From assembly GCF_005116675.2 (NCBI RefSeq), contig NZ_CP050699.1:558001-622000 (forward strand): a stretch of 64,000 bases of DNA, written 5' to 3'. The notes below the pieces were generated by a model. It saw nothing but the letters and a program-made list of their open reading frames with translations. It made no database searches and was not told the DNA's origin. Shown here piece after piece: positions 26,808 through 36,729 of the stretch. This DNA is from Desulfosediminicola ganghwensis. Lineage in GTDB: Bacteria; Desulfobacterota; Desulfobulbia; Desulfobulbales; Desulfocapsaceae. Position 1 is the stretch's first letter. The number at the start of each line of letters is the position of its first letter. Both the position numbers and the translations under genes were made by a program.

Positions 26808-29800
26808 ATGGATTTAATGAAGAGTTCAACGCAGGAGACAATTCGGAAAATGGATCATTTATTCCACGCTCACGAATCAGTGGCGAAGCATCTTACCGAC
26901 GTAGCCGGGCATCTGGCTGTTTTTCTTGAGAGAGTGCTGCCCCCCCTGTTTAGTGACTGGTGGAACAAAGCGGTGATCGATGTTTTGTCGTTTCAGCAGA
27001 AGAGGCGATTGGAACAACGTAATATTAAGTCACTGGGTGGCCTTGACCTCGCTGCACTTCTTCGAGTTCTCGACCGAAGCTGGTACCAGATCTCCAACAG
27101 TTTGGATTTCCCCGCTGAAACCCGTCACTTCGTCAAGGAGATGCAAACAGTCCGAAATCGCTGGGCGCACGCTGACACGGAGGGATTCCCAGTTGATAAT
27201 ATATTCAGGGATCTGGACACACTCCAGCGTTTCGCCGCTGTCATTGGGGCGAATGATAGATTAATTAAAAATTTACGTGAGACAAAGGCCTCCCTTCTTG
27301 CAACGGAGTACTCATCAGAATCTGACGGAGGGACTGAGACCCCACCAGCCTCCCCGGAAAAGAAAAAAAATCAGGCTGAATTTGAACCTGGACAACTCGT
27401 ATTCGTCAAATCAAACCCATCGAGCCGTGGCGCTGTGGTTGCGGTGATGCCCAGTAAGCATGAAAACCGATTTTTGGTTTTTATAGGTGGGTCGACCCAT
27501 ACATTTTACGCGTCACAATTGCAGGCCGAAGAACAGCGAGAGGAGCTGGGAATTACCTTACCCTGCAATCATTTCCATGCCTACCTTACCGCACTTCAGA
27601 TTAAGTACCCTGGGTTGACCACCCTCTACTCGCTCAACGCCGCCCGTGTTGACTTCATCCCTTATCAGTTCAGGCCGGTATTGCGATTTATCCGGTCGGA
27701 CCGACCGCGCCTACTCATCGCCGACGGTGTTGGCGTAGGTAAAACCATTGAAGCCGGGCTTATCTTACGGGAGCTTCAGGCCCGTCGCGAGATACGCTCA
27801 GTACTTGTAGTCTGTCCACGCCCCCTGGTTACCGAGAAAAAGTGGCAAAACGAGATGAAACGCTTCGAAGAGCGTTTCACCCATCTGGATGGTGCGACAC
27901 TGAGATATTGCATCAATGAGATGGATCTTGACGGCGTTTGGCCAGCACAACACCAGAAGGTCATCCTCCCGTACTCCCTATTCGATGAATCACTTCTTTA
28001 TGGTTCGGGACCCAAAGGTAAGCGTAAGCGAAAAAAAGGTCTGCTTGATCTCGATCCGCCTCCGCGTTTCGACCTGGTTATCGTCGACGAAGCCCACCAT
28101 GTGCGGAATCAGGACACATTCAGCCACAAGGCCGTCAGATATTTCTGTGATCATGCCGAAGCGGTTGTTTTCCTGACAGCCACTCCGATCCAACTCGGAA
28201 ACAACGACCTCTTTGTTCTCTTAAATGCTCTTCGCCCCGATCTCATCATCGATCAAGAGAGTTTCGCCCACATGGCGGGGCCCAACCCGTTTATCAATCA
28301 GGCGGTGTCGGCCATGCGATCTCAAGAGCCAGAATGGCAAAAGCTGGCTTTGGAAGCACTCGACAAGGCAGTTTCCACACCTTGGGGCCAGGCTATACTT
28401 AGGCGCAGTCCAGATTTTGGTCGGGTTCGCACCGAACTTCTCAAGGATGAGGTTGCACCCGAGGAGCGTGTAAAGATGATCTCTGACACCGAAGGGATGC
28501 ACACCTTCGCTGGGATCATTAACAGAACCCACCGCCGAGACATTGGAAATTTCACGGTTCGAAAGCCGGAGACGGTCCTTGTGCCGTTTACTCCGATGCA
28601 ACAACATTTGCATGACGAACTGCTGAAGATCCAGGCTGAAATATTCAGCCAGATTCACGATGGTGCCAATGTGAAGTTCATGATGACAACCATCAGGCGC
28701 CAGGCGGCCAGTTGTCTCTTTGGCCTAGCGCCCTTCCTCGAAGACATTCTCAACCGCCATTTGGATGAATTGTCCTGGGAAGAAGCAGATGACACCGGCT
28801 TCCCTATGGACGAGGCCATCATTCCCATCCAGACCCAAATTCAGAATCTTCTGAAAGCAACTCATTTTCTTGATCAGGAAGACCCCAAGCTCGAAGCTTT
28901 GCGTAACATCATCCACGACAAACAAAGCCTCCTGAACAACAAGGTTATGCTATTCAGTAGCTTCCGACACACCTTGCGATACCTCTTCGACCATCTCATC
29001 AAGGACGGTTTCCGTGTCGGTTTGGTCCATGGGGAGACAGCTGATGAGGATCGAGTGGCGCTTCGCGCTCGCTTTGAAATGCAAAGGGAAGAAGAGGACT
29101 GCCTGGACCTGCTGCTATTTTCCGAAATCGGCTGCGAAGGTCTCGATTACCAGTTCTGCGACTGCATAGTAAATTACGATCTCCCTTGGAATCCCATGCG
29201 GGTTGAACAACGCATAGGCCGTATCGACAGGAATGGACAAAAGAGCGAGAGCGTTGCCATCGTCAACTTGATTACTCCCGGAACGGTGGATGCGGATATC
29301 TATGAGCGTTGCCTAATGCGCATCGGTGTTTTCAATAACGCCCTAGGCGGAAGCGAGGAAATACTAGGCGAAATAACTCGTGAAATCAGAAACATCACTG
29401 AAAATTACGAATTGAGCGAAGACGAGCGTAAAAGAAAGCTCCAACAGTTGGCCGACAATAAAATCCGGCACATCCAGGAGCAAGAAGATCTGGAACAAAA
29501 ACAAGCGGAGCTGTTTGGCATTCGCCTCCCTCAAGAACAGATGAATCGCGAAATTACCGACGCGGCGAGCTTCTGGCTGTCACCGTTTTCACTCCGCAGA
29601 CTGGTGGCCCTCTACTTGCAGCGCGTTTGCGGAAAAGATCAGGAGGTTATTCTGGGAGAAAAGCCGCTCAAGACACTTCGGCTGGCCCAGGAATCCCGTG
29701 GCAGTCTTTTGAAGGATTTTCAGCAGATCCCCAGGCAAAACACTACTATTTATCGCGAATGGGAAAACTGGCTCAAGGGCGGGAGACAGCATCTGGCCAT

Positions 29801-30434
29801 CACTTTCGAGTCAGATTGTGCCATGCAGCATCCCGAAGCCGCCTTCATCATGCCCCTCCATCCACTAGTGAAGCAGGCGGCTCAGTCTTTTGATACCAAG
29901 CAACGTGTCATCACCAACCTGTCCGTCGTGTCAAATGAGATACCTTCCGGGCACTTTGAATTCGCCATTTACCAGTGGCATTTCCACGGCATCAAAGAGG
30001 ACTTGGTCCTCAAGCCTGTCGCTTCCAACGCCGTGGTAACCGAACACCTGGATCGTCTTCTGGAGAGTGCAGCGGATTGTCCCGACGTGATGCCGAGTGA
30101 TCTTGGCGCTTCAGTTTGGGACAAATTGGATGCTCAGCATTACAGCTTGTGGAACGATGCTAGAACCAGACACAGGCAAAAGACACAGGAACTGGCCGAG
30201 TACCGGCGTGAGAGTCTATCCACCAGTCACCGGGCTCGGATGGCCCTTTTGGAAGAACAGCTCAGTCAAGCGACCAACGAGAAAATACAAAAAATGCGCA
30301 GGTCTCAAATCACCGCCGCAGAGACGGACTATGCAAGGCGAAGCCAGGAATTGGATATCGCCCTTGAGAGAGCGGATATTGTCGCCAGTCCGGTCGCGCA
30401 TGGCGTCATCCATGTTTCTGGGAGGGATGCCTGA
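26808..30434 (+). CDS. Swt1-type HEPN + SNF2/RapA-like helicase
   Basis: This 1208-residue protein starts with a HEPN domain of the Swt1 type (residues of about 10-150) with the signature VRNRWAHA. After a charged linker there is a small beta domain (about 190-245), like the tudor-like part of RapA. The SNF2-type motor follows: Walker A GVGVGKT (about 306), DEAH (about 426), LTATP (about 457) and motif VI RIGRIDRNGQ (about 802). The C-terminal 350 residues are helical and coiled. It is probably a DNA or RNP translocase coupled to RNA cleavage. The ribosome site at 26808 is weak; ATG 26817 is an alternative. Its TGA overlaps the next ATG by one base. Confidence 0.87.
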   Translation: MDLMKSSTQETIRKMDHLFHAHESVAKHLTDVAGHLAVFLERVLPPLFSDWWNKAVIDVLSFQQKRRLEQRNIKSLGGLDLAALLRVLDRSWYQISNSLDFPAETRHFVKEMQTVRNRWAHADTEGFPVDNIFRDLDTLQRFAAVIGANDRLIKNLRETKASLLATEYSSESDGGTETPPASPEKKKNQAEFEPGQLVFVKSNPSSRGAVVAVMPSKHENRFLVFIGGSTHTFYASQLQAEEQREELGITLPCNHFHAYLTALQIKYPGLTTLYSLNAARVDFIPYQFRPVLRFIRSDRPRLLIADGVGVGKTIEAGLILRELQARREIRSVLVVCPRPLVTEKKWQNEMKRFEERFTHLDGATLRYCINEMDLDGVWPAQHQKVILPYSLFDESLLYGSGPKGKRKRKKGLLDLDPPPRFDLVIVDEAHHVRNQDTFSHKAVRYFCDHAEAVVFLTATPIQLGNNDLFVLLNALRPDLIIDQESFAHMAGPNPFINQAVSAMRSQEPEWQKLALEALDKAVSTPWGQAILRRSPDFGRVRTELLKDEVAPEERVKMISDTEGMHTFAGIINRTHRRDIGNFTVRKPETVLVPFTPMQQHLHDELLKIQAEIFSQIHDGANVKFMMTTIRRQAASCLFGLAPFLEDILNRHLDELSWEEADDTGFPMDEAIIPIQTQIQNLLKATHFLDQEDPKLEALRNIIHDKQSLLNNKVMLFSSFRHTLRYLFDHLIKDGFRVGLVHGETADEDRVALRARFEMQREEEDCLDLLLFSEIGCEGLDYQFCDCIVNYDLPWNPMRVEQRIGRIDRNGQKSESVAIVNLITPGTVDADIYERCLMRIGVFNNALGGSEEILGEITREIRNITENYELSEDERKRKLQQLADNKIRHIQEQEDLEQKQAELFGIRLPQEQMNREITDAASFWLSPFSLRRLVALYLQRVCGKDQEVILGEKPLKTLRLAQESRGSLLKDFQQIPRQNTTIYREWENWLKGGRQHLAITFESDCAMQHPEAAFIMPLHPLVKQAAQSFDTKQRVITNLSVVSNEIPSGHFEFAIYQWHFHGIKEDLVLKPVASNAVVTEHLDRLLESAADCPDVMPSDLGASVWDKLDAQHYSLWNDARTRHRQKTQELAEYRRESLSTSHRARMALLEEQLSQATNEKIQKMRRSQITAAETDYARRSQELDIALERADIVASPVAHGVIHVSGRDA

Positions 30435-33400
30435 TGTTGCACACGCTTGAGACTCTCGTACAAAAACGACAGCGGTGGATTGATGTCAACAGAGAGAATA
30501 ACTTTGAAGAAGGGATAAAAAGACTTTTAACTGAACTGTATCCAGATAACGCACATTTTATTTATGAGCTATTACAAAATGCTGAAGATCAGTGTGCCAA
30601 GGTAGTACGTTTTACTTTGTCTGAGGAGGATCTTGAGTTCGAACATAACGGTGAGCGCCTATTTGAATTGGATGATGTAGAGTCGATCACAAGTATTGGT
30701 GCAACTACCAAACGGGGGGATCCGACAAGCATTGGTAAATTCGGTGTTGGGTTTAAGGCAGTCTTCGCCTATACAAGCACCCCAGAAATTCACTCAGGAG
30801 CGTTCCATTTCCGTATTCAAGATCTTGTGGTACCCATAACAAATGGTGTCAAACATTTAGACATGGAAGGCCAAGAAACCCGCTTCATCTTTCCATTTGA
30901 CCATCCAACTAAATCCCCCCGCCAAGCCATTGATGAAATTATACGTGGCCTGAAAGCCTTAAGTGACAACTCACTGTTGTTCCTTAACCACATTCGCCGC
31001 ATCGAATACATGCTTCCTGATGGATCTTTAGGGTTTCTGGAGCGTATTGATCACAAGAATGGGCAGTTAGAAATTCATGCTTTTCACCCAGGAAGCGAAA
31101 AATCCGTTTCCCGCTGGTTACGATATCAAAAAAAGGTCGAGGTAATCGATGAAGATGGTGAGGCTAAGCAATGCCGGATCGCCATAGCCTATAACCTCCA
31201 TCAAGAGGACAAAAAGACGAAAAGTCTCCCTAGATGGAAAGTTATGCCTCTAGATCACGGCCAAGTATCAATCTATTTCCCTGCAGAGAAAGAAACTTCC
31301 AATATGCGTTTCCACATTCATGCACCGTTCGCTTCGACAGTTGCTCGTGACAGCATCCGAGACTGTGACGCTAACCGCCAATTGCGTGATTGCATAGTCG
31401 ATCTCGTGGTGGAGTCGCTCACCGACATTCGCGACCGGGGCATGCTGACCATGGGTTTTCTTACTGTATTGCCTAACGAACTAGACAACCTCTCACCATT
31501 TTATGAGCCGATTCGAGATGCAATCGTGTGTGCATTTAAGGATGAGCCACTCACTCCGACGCGAAGCGGGAGCCACGCTCCGGCCACAGCTCTCTATAGA
31601 GGACCGGTAAAAATCTCCGAAGTCCTGAGCGATAACGACTTATCGCTATTGACAAATTATGAACCACCGCTTTGGGCGGCTAATCCGCCACTGCAAAATC
31701 AGCGGGATGATCGCTTCCTCGATAGCCTCAAAATATATAAGTGGGGATGGTCGAACCTATTTGGCGCCCTAAGTTCTCTTGATGAGGACAAACGCGAATC
31801 TATCGAATCATGGATAGCTCAGAAAGACGATGCTTGGGTCATGCGTTTTTATGCTCTACTGGGTGAAGCATGTCACATTATCTTTAGATATTTAGACTTG
31901 AAGGACTTCCATTTTGTCAGAATCGAAACAGGTCAAGGGGTTGAACATGTATTACCTCGGGAAGCATTTTTCCCACTGGAGCAGGAAACACCTCCCACTA
32001 AAGAGATTCGCTTTGTGAAGCATACTGTCTACAGAGCGGGAGGTTCTGAAGCGCAAAAAAAGTACGCCAGAGCATTTCTTGAACACATAGGTGTTCGGAC
32101 CTTTGACGCAAAAACTGTTGTCGAGTTGAAGTTGAGTAGCTACAGGAAGCCGCCCAGCCAAGTGGGCGATGACCATTATAGAGATCTGAAGCAGTTCATA
32201 GCCTACTGGAAAAAAAACCCTTCTGATGCAAAACTTTTCATAAGGTATAAATTTCTGCTCGGCAAATCACCGGATGGCGCTCTGTATTGGTTCATGCCTT
32301 CTCAGCTTTGTATCGATTCCCCCTATCAAGACACCGGTCTTTCCGAATTGACACACATTCACAAGAAACATGTCTTGTGGACTGGTTATAAGGGAAACTT
32401 GAATAAATCGCAATTCACAGACTTCATTGACTTCGTTCGGGCAGTCGGAGCAATGCACAGACTACAGGTCTCTGAAGCACATCCATCTCTAAATCCGAGA
32501 GCCCAAGACCTGTATGAAGGCCTATATGGTGCTAAAATCACTCATACCAGAATCGATAGTGACTATTCGATCGACTCACTAAGTAGTTACACGAAATTTC
32601 TATCAATCTCAGCAAGTAGATTGGTCTGGCAAGCGTTAATTGGGGCAGATAAGATTACAGCCAAGGCTAAGTACCGACCCAATCAGAAGTATGACACACG
32701 GGAGGTCGACTCACAACTTGTCCAGCATTTGAAGACTTGTGCGTGGGTCCCAGATAAGTCTGGCGCATTCAATAAGCCGAAAAATATGACAAAAGAGAAC
32801 CTACGCAAAGACTTCCCTTTCGACGATCGTAATGGATTATTGACCGCAATTGGCTTCGGTGAACGTTCAAAAAAACTCAATGAAAAATATGTCTCTCGAA
32901 ACCACGAAGCACAAAAAATGGGTTTCGAAACTGTGAGTGAAGCTGAAAAAATGGCTCAACTAGCTAAACTAGTCAGAAAGAGTGGGCAATCCGTTGATAT
33001 GCTTATCGAACAGTTCATACCAACCCCTCGCAAAAGCCAGCCATTATTTCCTTCAAGATCGGTCCCCAATCAGGAACGACGTCGAGAGCGTCTTGACAAT
33101 GAACTATCCGACGCGCCCAATAAGGAGTACAAAAAACGCGAAAGAAGTGTCCGCACCACCAAGGGTACCATTGACCCAACCACATGGCTCCGAAACCAGT
33201 ACACGAATGAGGCCGACCAGATGGTCTGCCAGATCTGCAAAAAGGAGATGCCCTTTCGGAAACGCGACAGAACACACTACTTCGAGAAAAAAGAAGTGCT
33301 CACCCGCAAGTATCTACCGACTGAACATGAAGCCCAGTATCTGGCTCTTTGTCCTCTGTGCGCCGCCAAATACGATGAATTTGTAAGAACTGCCGATGAT

Positions 33401-33601
33401 GTGATGGCCGATTTGCAGGAGGCGATTGTCAGTGCGGAAAATTCTGAGGTCCCAATATCACTCGGCGACGAGAAAACCAGCATCCGTTTCGTAGAGTCCC
33501 ACTACCATGATCTCAGGGTAATCATTGAGGGCGTTGAGAGACAACAGGATGATGATGACCAACCCACAGAACCACATATCTATACAGATTCCGTGGCATG
33601 A
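30434..33601 (+). CDS. Sacsin-type GHKL ATPase with C-terminal zinc-binding domain
   Basis: This 1055-residue protein has an N-terminal Hsp90/sacsin-like ATPase domain: N-box FIYELLQNAEDQ (about residue 40), SITSIGATTKRGD, and the G-box IGKFGVGFKAVFAY (about 101). The middle region is long and lacks recognised motifs. The C-terminus has C-x2-C (MVCQICKKEM) and C-x2-C (LCPLCAAKYDEF) about 40 residues apart with an intervening His, a treble-clef or HNH-like zinc site. It is translationally coupled to the HEPN-SNF2 helicase. The pair is a strong candidate for an anti-phage system in which the ATPase senses and the HEPN-helicase acts. This role is inferred. Confidence 0.85.
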   Translation: MLHTLETLVQKRQRWIDVNRENNFEEGIKRLLTELYPDNAHFIYELLQNAEDQCAKVVRFTLSEEDLEFEHNGERLFELDDVESITSIGATTKRGDPTSIGKFGVGFKAVFAYTSTPEIHSGAFHFRIQDLVVPITNGVKHLDMEGQETRFIFPFDHPTKSPRQAIDEIIRGLKALSDNSLLFLNHIRRIEYMLPDGSLGFLERIDHKNGQLEIHAFHPGSEKSVSRWLRYQKKVEVIDEDGEAKQCRIAIAYNLHQEDKKTKSLPRWKVMPLDHGQVSIYFPAEKETSNMRFHIHAPFASTVARDSIRDCDANRQLRDCIVDLVVESLTDIRDRGMLTMGFLTVLPNELDNLSPFYEPIRDAIVCAFKDEPLTPTRSGSHAPATALYRGPVKISEVLSDNDLSLLTNYEPPLWAANPPLQNQRDDRFLDSLKIYKWGWSNLFGALSSLDEDKRESIESWIAQKDDAWVMRFYALLGEACHIIFRYLDLKDFHFVRIETGQGVEHVLPREAFFPLEQETPPTKEIRFVKHTVYRAGGSEAQKKYARAFLEHIGVRTFDAKTVVELKLSSYRKPPSQVGDDHYRDLKQFIAYWKKNPSDAKLFIRYKFLLGKSPDGALYWFMPSQLCIDSPYQDTGLSELTHIHKKHVLWTGYKGNLNKSQFTDFIDFVRAVGAMHRLQVSEAHPSLNPRAQDLYEGLYGAKITHTRIDSDYSIDSLSSYTKFLSISASRLVWQALIGADKITAKAKYRPNQKYDTREVDSQLVQHLKTCAWVPDKSGAFNKPKNMTKENLRKDFPFDDRNGLLTAIGFGERSKKLNEKYVSRNHEAQKMGFETVSEAEKMAQLAKLVRKSGQSVDMLIEQFIPTPRKSQPLFPSRSVPNQERRRERLDNELSDAPNKEYKKRERSVRTTKGTIDPTTWLRNQYTNEADQMVCQICKKEMPFRKRDRTHYFEKKEVLTRKYLPTEHEAQYLALCPLCAAKYDEFVRTADDVMADLQEAIVSAENSEVPISLGDEKTSIRFVESHYHDLRVIIEGVERQQDDDDQPTEPHIYTDSVA

Positions 33602-33634
33602 CTGTGGCTGGGATGGGATGGGTTACGCCCCCCA

Positions 33635-33835
33635 TCTGAATGCCGTTTTTCCGGGGCCCCGGTGATTTTCTGAAGGGTACCTAATACCGCTCCAACCATG
33701 TGATGCACCTTTGCGGTAGCTTACATTGCCTACCTCATGGTCCATCGCTATACCGGAACGAGTGCCCTTATGGTCATTTGTCCCTTGCCCTCTTCGGAAG
33801 AGGGCAAGGGACAAAACACCTGTATTGGTTTGGCA
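33635..33835 (+). repeat. Island repeat copy D (partial: 3' arm of core plus type I flank)
   Basis: The 5' arm of the core is missing. The sequence resumes at ATGCCGTTTTTC, the 3' end of the core, and continues with a diverged type I flank (CTCATGGTCCATCGCTATAC, then GAGTGCCCTTATGG). The truncation coincides with the end of the ATPase gene. Confidence 0.6.
33777..33815. terminator. Perfect 18-bp hairpin downstream of the ATPase gene
   Basis: The arms at 33777-33794 and 33798-33815 are perfectly complementary with a 3-nt loop (CGG). It is the strongest hairpin seen in the island. No long T-run follows, so it may act as a terminator, an mRNA 3' stabiliser or a recombination-related structure. 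Confidence 0.55.
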
Positions 33836-33925
33836 CCACCTGCACCGCCTGCAGAGACGAAGAAGACCTTAACGCACATGTAAATATCGGTCTTAACAAG
33901 GCAGCAGTTGTTAAGGAGACTAAGC

Positions 33926-34129
33926 ATGACAACCCCCGCGACGCCTAAACATTTTATCGAAATATGTGCTAACTGTAATTGTACTTATGGTAGTCATTAC
34001 GGCGGAAAAGGCTCTTGGCCTAAAAACTATTGTCCTGGCACTGAAGGCCGAATGGACTGGGAGGATGGCCCAGGTACAACATTCAAACCCAGTGGACGCT
34101 ATGCCACAAGACGGAAGCGGCACGGCTGA
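33926..34129 (+). CDS. Small Cys-containing hypothetical protein
   Basis: This 67-residue frame starts with ATG 33926 behind AAGGAG. It has four Cys and a His near the front (ICANCNCTYGSHYGG ... YCPG), suggesting a small zinc-binding fold, and a basic tail (RYATRRKRHG). It lies alone between repeats D and F. The good ribosome site and Cys pattern support reality, but no family is recognised. Confidence 0.5.
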   Translation: MTTPATPKHFIEICANCNCTYGSHYGGKGSWPKNYCPGTEGRMDWEDGPGTTFKPSGRYATRRKRHG

Positions 34130-34189
34130 GGTCTTTTTCAGTTAATTAATGGGACTACATCATTGTCACGCCTACTACCGCCTGCTGAG

Positions 34190-34700
34190 TCGGTTTAGGC
34201 TGGGCACGAACAAATCCTCCATCCCTTGTTCGGAAACGATCGTATACGAGCACTTTAAGGGAACATCTCCTCGTTCCCATGCCTTGGGCTGCCAGAGGTT
34301 TCGAATTCCCCAGAAGTACTCCTGTATGACCTTTGGGAGGCCCGTTTTTTTCAGAGCCCCATAACGAGAAGCTTCGAGGAAAACAGTCCAGGCATGGAGG
34401 TGGATTATGCTGATCAAATGCCGATTCTGGCAACTCTTGGCAATTATGCCAATCACTGCCGATTTACAGGTATCGTTATCATGGTCACCGCGACCACAGG
34501 TGACAATGACATTAAAACTTGTAAAAATAACTATTTTGCTGGTGACGAAACTGATTTTGGGGTGTCATGGGTGTGGTGGAGGATGCAGGGGTAAGTTATT
34601 GGGCATGACGGGCTCAGTTTTGGTGTAGCTTCAAAATGGAGAACCTTCCCCGCACGAATGATGACTCAAATTGATATGAACGTAGTATCAACCACTAGGA
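34190..34700 (+). repeat. Island repeat copy F (core plus type II flank)
   Basis: The core is at 34240-34331 (92 bp). The type II flank matches copy B2 closely (about 34400-34560). The sequence upstream of the core (TTAGGCTGGGCACGAACAAA) also matches B2's upstream sequence, defining the B2/F subfamily. Confidence 0.85.
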
Positions 34701-34801
34701 GGTGGTAAAATGAAGCATCTCTTTCTAACGATCACTCCAACTCCAAGAACCTGCAGAAGAAATTTAAACAACCCATCCAAATTGACAAAAGGAGGTAACA
34801 A

Positions 34802-35392
34802 GTGCCCATATTCAATGCAACTGCTGTTTCTTATGCGAAAGGTGCTGAACGATTACTCGGTGAGGATGCCGACTTTCTCAATGAAAATCCGGACATGGTC
34901 CCTCAATTTGTAAACGCATTATTCCAAGCACTAGAAATTTCGTTAAAAGAAGTTGGAAATAGGTCATGCTTGACCAACCGCAATGAGACAAGAGGTGGTA
35001 GAAGCTGTTTAATTGGAAATGGTCATGATATTGAAAAATTGGGCAACCTTTTAAGATATAGACTCGGTAATGTTTCCACTCGCCGGCTGGCGAGAGTACT
35101 GACTGATGGTATAGAAAATGGTGCATCAGCCATAATCGAGATAATGATTTTTGGGGAGGTTTTCGCACCCACTAGAACCTCATACAAAAAGCGTAAATTA
35201 GTCTATCATGCAGAATTAGAAGAAGGAGATATCCAGATAGTTCAAGGTGTAAAGCCATGGGTGGACGCGGTCAAAGCTGTAGCAGAAAACATAGATAATG
35301 CTGTTGCACTTATTGAACGATGGAAAAATTCTGGTTCAACCATTTCATTCGACGATTGGTACATCCGGGAAAACAGTTTCTTATATGACTGA
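34802..35392 (+). CDS. HEPN-like hypothetical protein
   Basis: This 196-residue protein starts with GTG 34802 directly behind AAAGGAGGTAACAA, a strong site. The N-terminal half looks HEPN-like: VNALFQALEISLKEVG followed by a GHDIEKLG motif of the kind seen in HEPN domains, but the R-x4-H catalytic signature is not seen. A short frame with its own strong ribosome site (AGGAGGTGGTAAA, ATG 34710) lies just upstream. It runs out of frame into this gene and could be a coupling leader. Function unknown. Confidence 0.65.
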   Translation: MPIFNATAVSYAKGAERLLGEDADFLNENPDMVPQFVNALFQALEISLKEVGNRSCLTNRNETRGGRSCLIGNGHDIEKLGNLLRYRLGNVSTRRLARVLTDGIENGASAIIEIMIFGEVFAPTRTSYKKRKLVYHAELEEGDIQIVQGVKPWVDAVKAVAENIDNAVALIERWKNSGSTISFDDWYIRENSFLYD

Positions 35393-35539
35393 AACTAAAT
35401 AATCCAAAGCCCAGAAGCTTGTGCTGTCAGGCACGATGCCCAAGCTCACAACACCATCTTAATGATGACGACGGAAAAGCCCCATCGCCAAGCTCCAACA
35501 CAAGAGCGTCAGGGTTCTCTCAGGATTTTTCCCGCAATA

Positions 35540-36110
35540 TTGTGACATTGTCTCCTGATGAACCCTCCATCTCGCCATTCATTTAGCAAAAATCGCGATA
35601 TACAAGCACGTTTAGGGGGTATCCCTTCTAGCCCTGCCCCTTAGGGTGCATGTAGACCAGGATTCCTCAGAAGTGTTCCTATATGCTGTTTTTCAGGCCG
35701 CTACTGTTTTCTCTCAGGGACCTTGATGCACAACCCACTTATTTCCAACGACGAGAATTTTTTTGGGGGAGAACAAGCCAGGCATGGCTGGGGGATTGTG
35801 TTACTGGTTGGCTGTACTGCTTCGATGCCATTTCTGGCAACAGGGCGATTTTGTCATAATTGCAGGCATCGTTATCATGATCATCACGATCACCGGCGAC
35901 TACGACATCAAAACCAGTAAAAATACCTATTTTGCTTGTGACGAACCTGGTTTTGGGGTGTCATGGGTGTGATGGGGGGGGCAGAGGGAGGCTGCTGGGT
36001 TTTGCGGGTTCAGTTTTGGTGTAACCTTTATTGTCAGGAATCTCGGCCTGCACTGATGATGACTCGTTTTGGTATGAAAGTACTATCTTCCACAGATGGA
36101 TCACTAAAAG
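35540..36110 (+). repeat. Island repeat copy G (core plus type II flank)
   Basis: The core is at 35595-35687 (93 bp). The type II flank is complete, ending in GGTATGAAAGTACTATCTT (about 36070-36089). It is the most complete copy of the E/G subfamily. Confidence 0.85.
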
Positions 36111-36183
36111 GAGTAACGCTACAAGTCAGCCGTGCGTTTTTTGCGTCGGCTGCATTTTCCTTGTTAGGTTGTAATATAAATCT

Positions 36184-36594
36184 TTACTGTGCAGCATGAA
36201 ATTTATCCAAGTTATTTTCATGCATCTCTTGAAGAACTTGTCTGAACCAGATTTCCATGCCAACGGAATTACATCCACCTGTTTGTTTTATTACCGTATT
36301 CACAAGGTTGTGTGCTTCTTGTCGATAATTTCGCCCGGTTCTTTCTTCCTGCTCAGCCATTATTTTTGAATTAGAAATGCCCCATTTTTCTTTCAACAAC
36401 TTATTTATTCCATCAAAATTGTTATCAGTGCGCACACCGCTGGAATAACAAATTTCATAATATGCATCTATAGCCATAGCTCCAAATCCAAGGCTTCCGG
36501 CTAATTGACCCTTTTCATAAGAGGTCAATTGCCCTGAAGATGAAACAAGTGGGAAAAACAATGTCATAAGAATAATCATAAATATTTTTTTCAC
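36184..36594 (-). CDS. Secreted hypothetical protein
   Basis: This 136-residue protein starts with GTG 36594 after GAGAGG. It has a signal peptide (residues 1-20), and the mature part is helical with a Cys pair (EICYSSG and TGGCNSVG) that could form a disulfide. No family is recognised. It is the last of three minus-strand small genes between repeats G and H. The first two of that group encode exported proteins, so periplasmic action, perhaps against incoming DNA or phage, is conceivable but unproven. Confidence 0.6.
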   Translation of the reverse strand: MKKIFMIILMTLFFPLVSSSGQLTSYEKGQLAGSLGFGAMAIDAYYEICYSSGVRTDNNFDGINKLLKEKWGISNSKIMAEQEERTGRNYRQEAHNLVNTVIKQTGGCNSVGMEIWFRQVLQEMHENNLDKFHAAQ

Positions 36595-36729
36595 CTTTTC
36601 CTCTCCCTTGTACTGTTCACATCAATGCAAATTCCCCGCAGGGGATAAGTTGCGAAATGGGTTTGCAAAAAAAACTACCAAGCTTTACCAAACAGACTGT
36701 CGTTGGGTAGTCAGCATGCCCCCACTACA

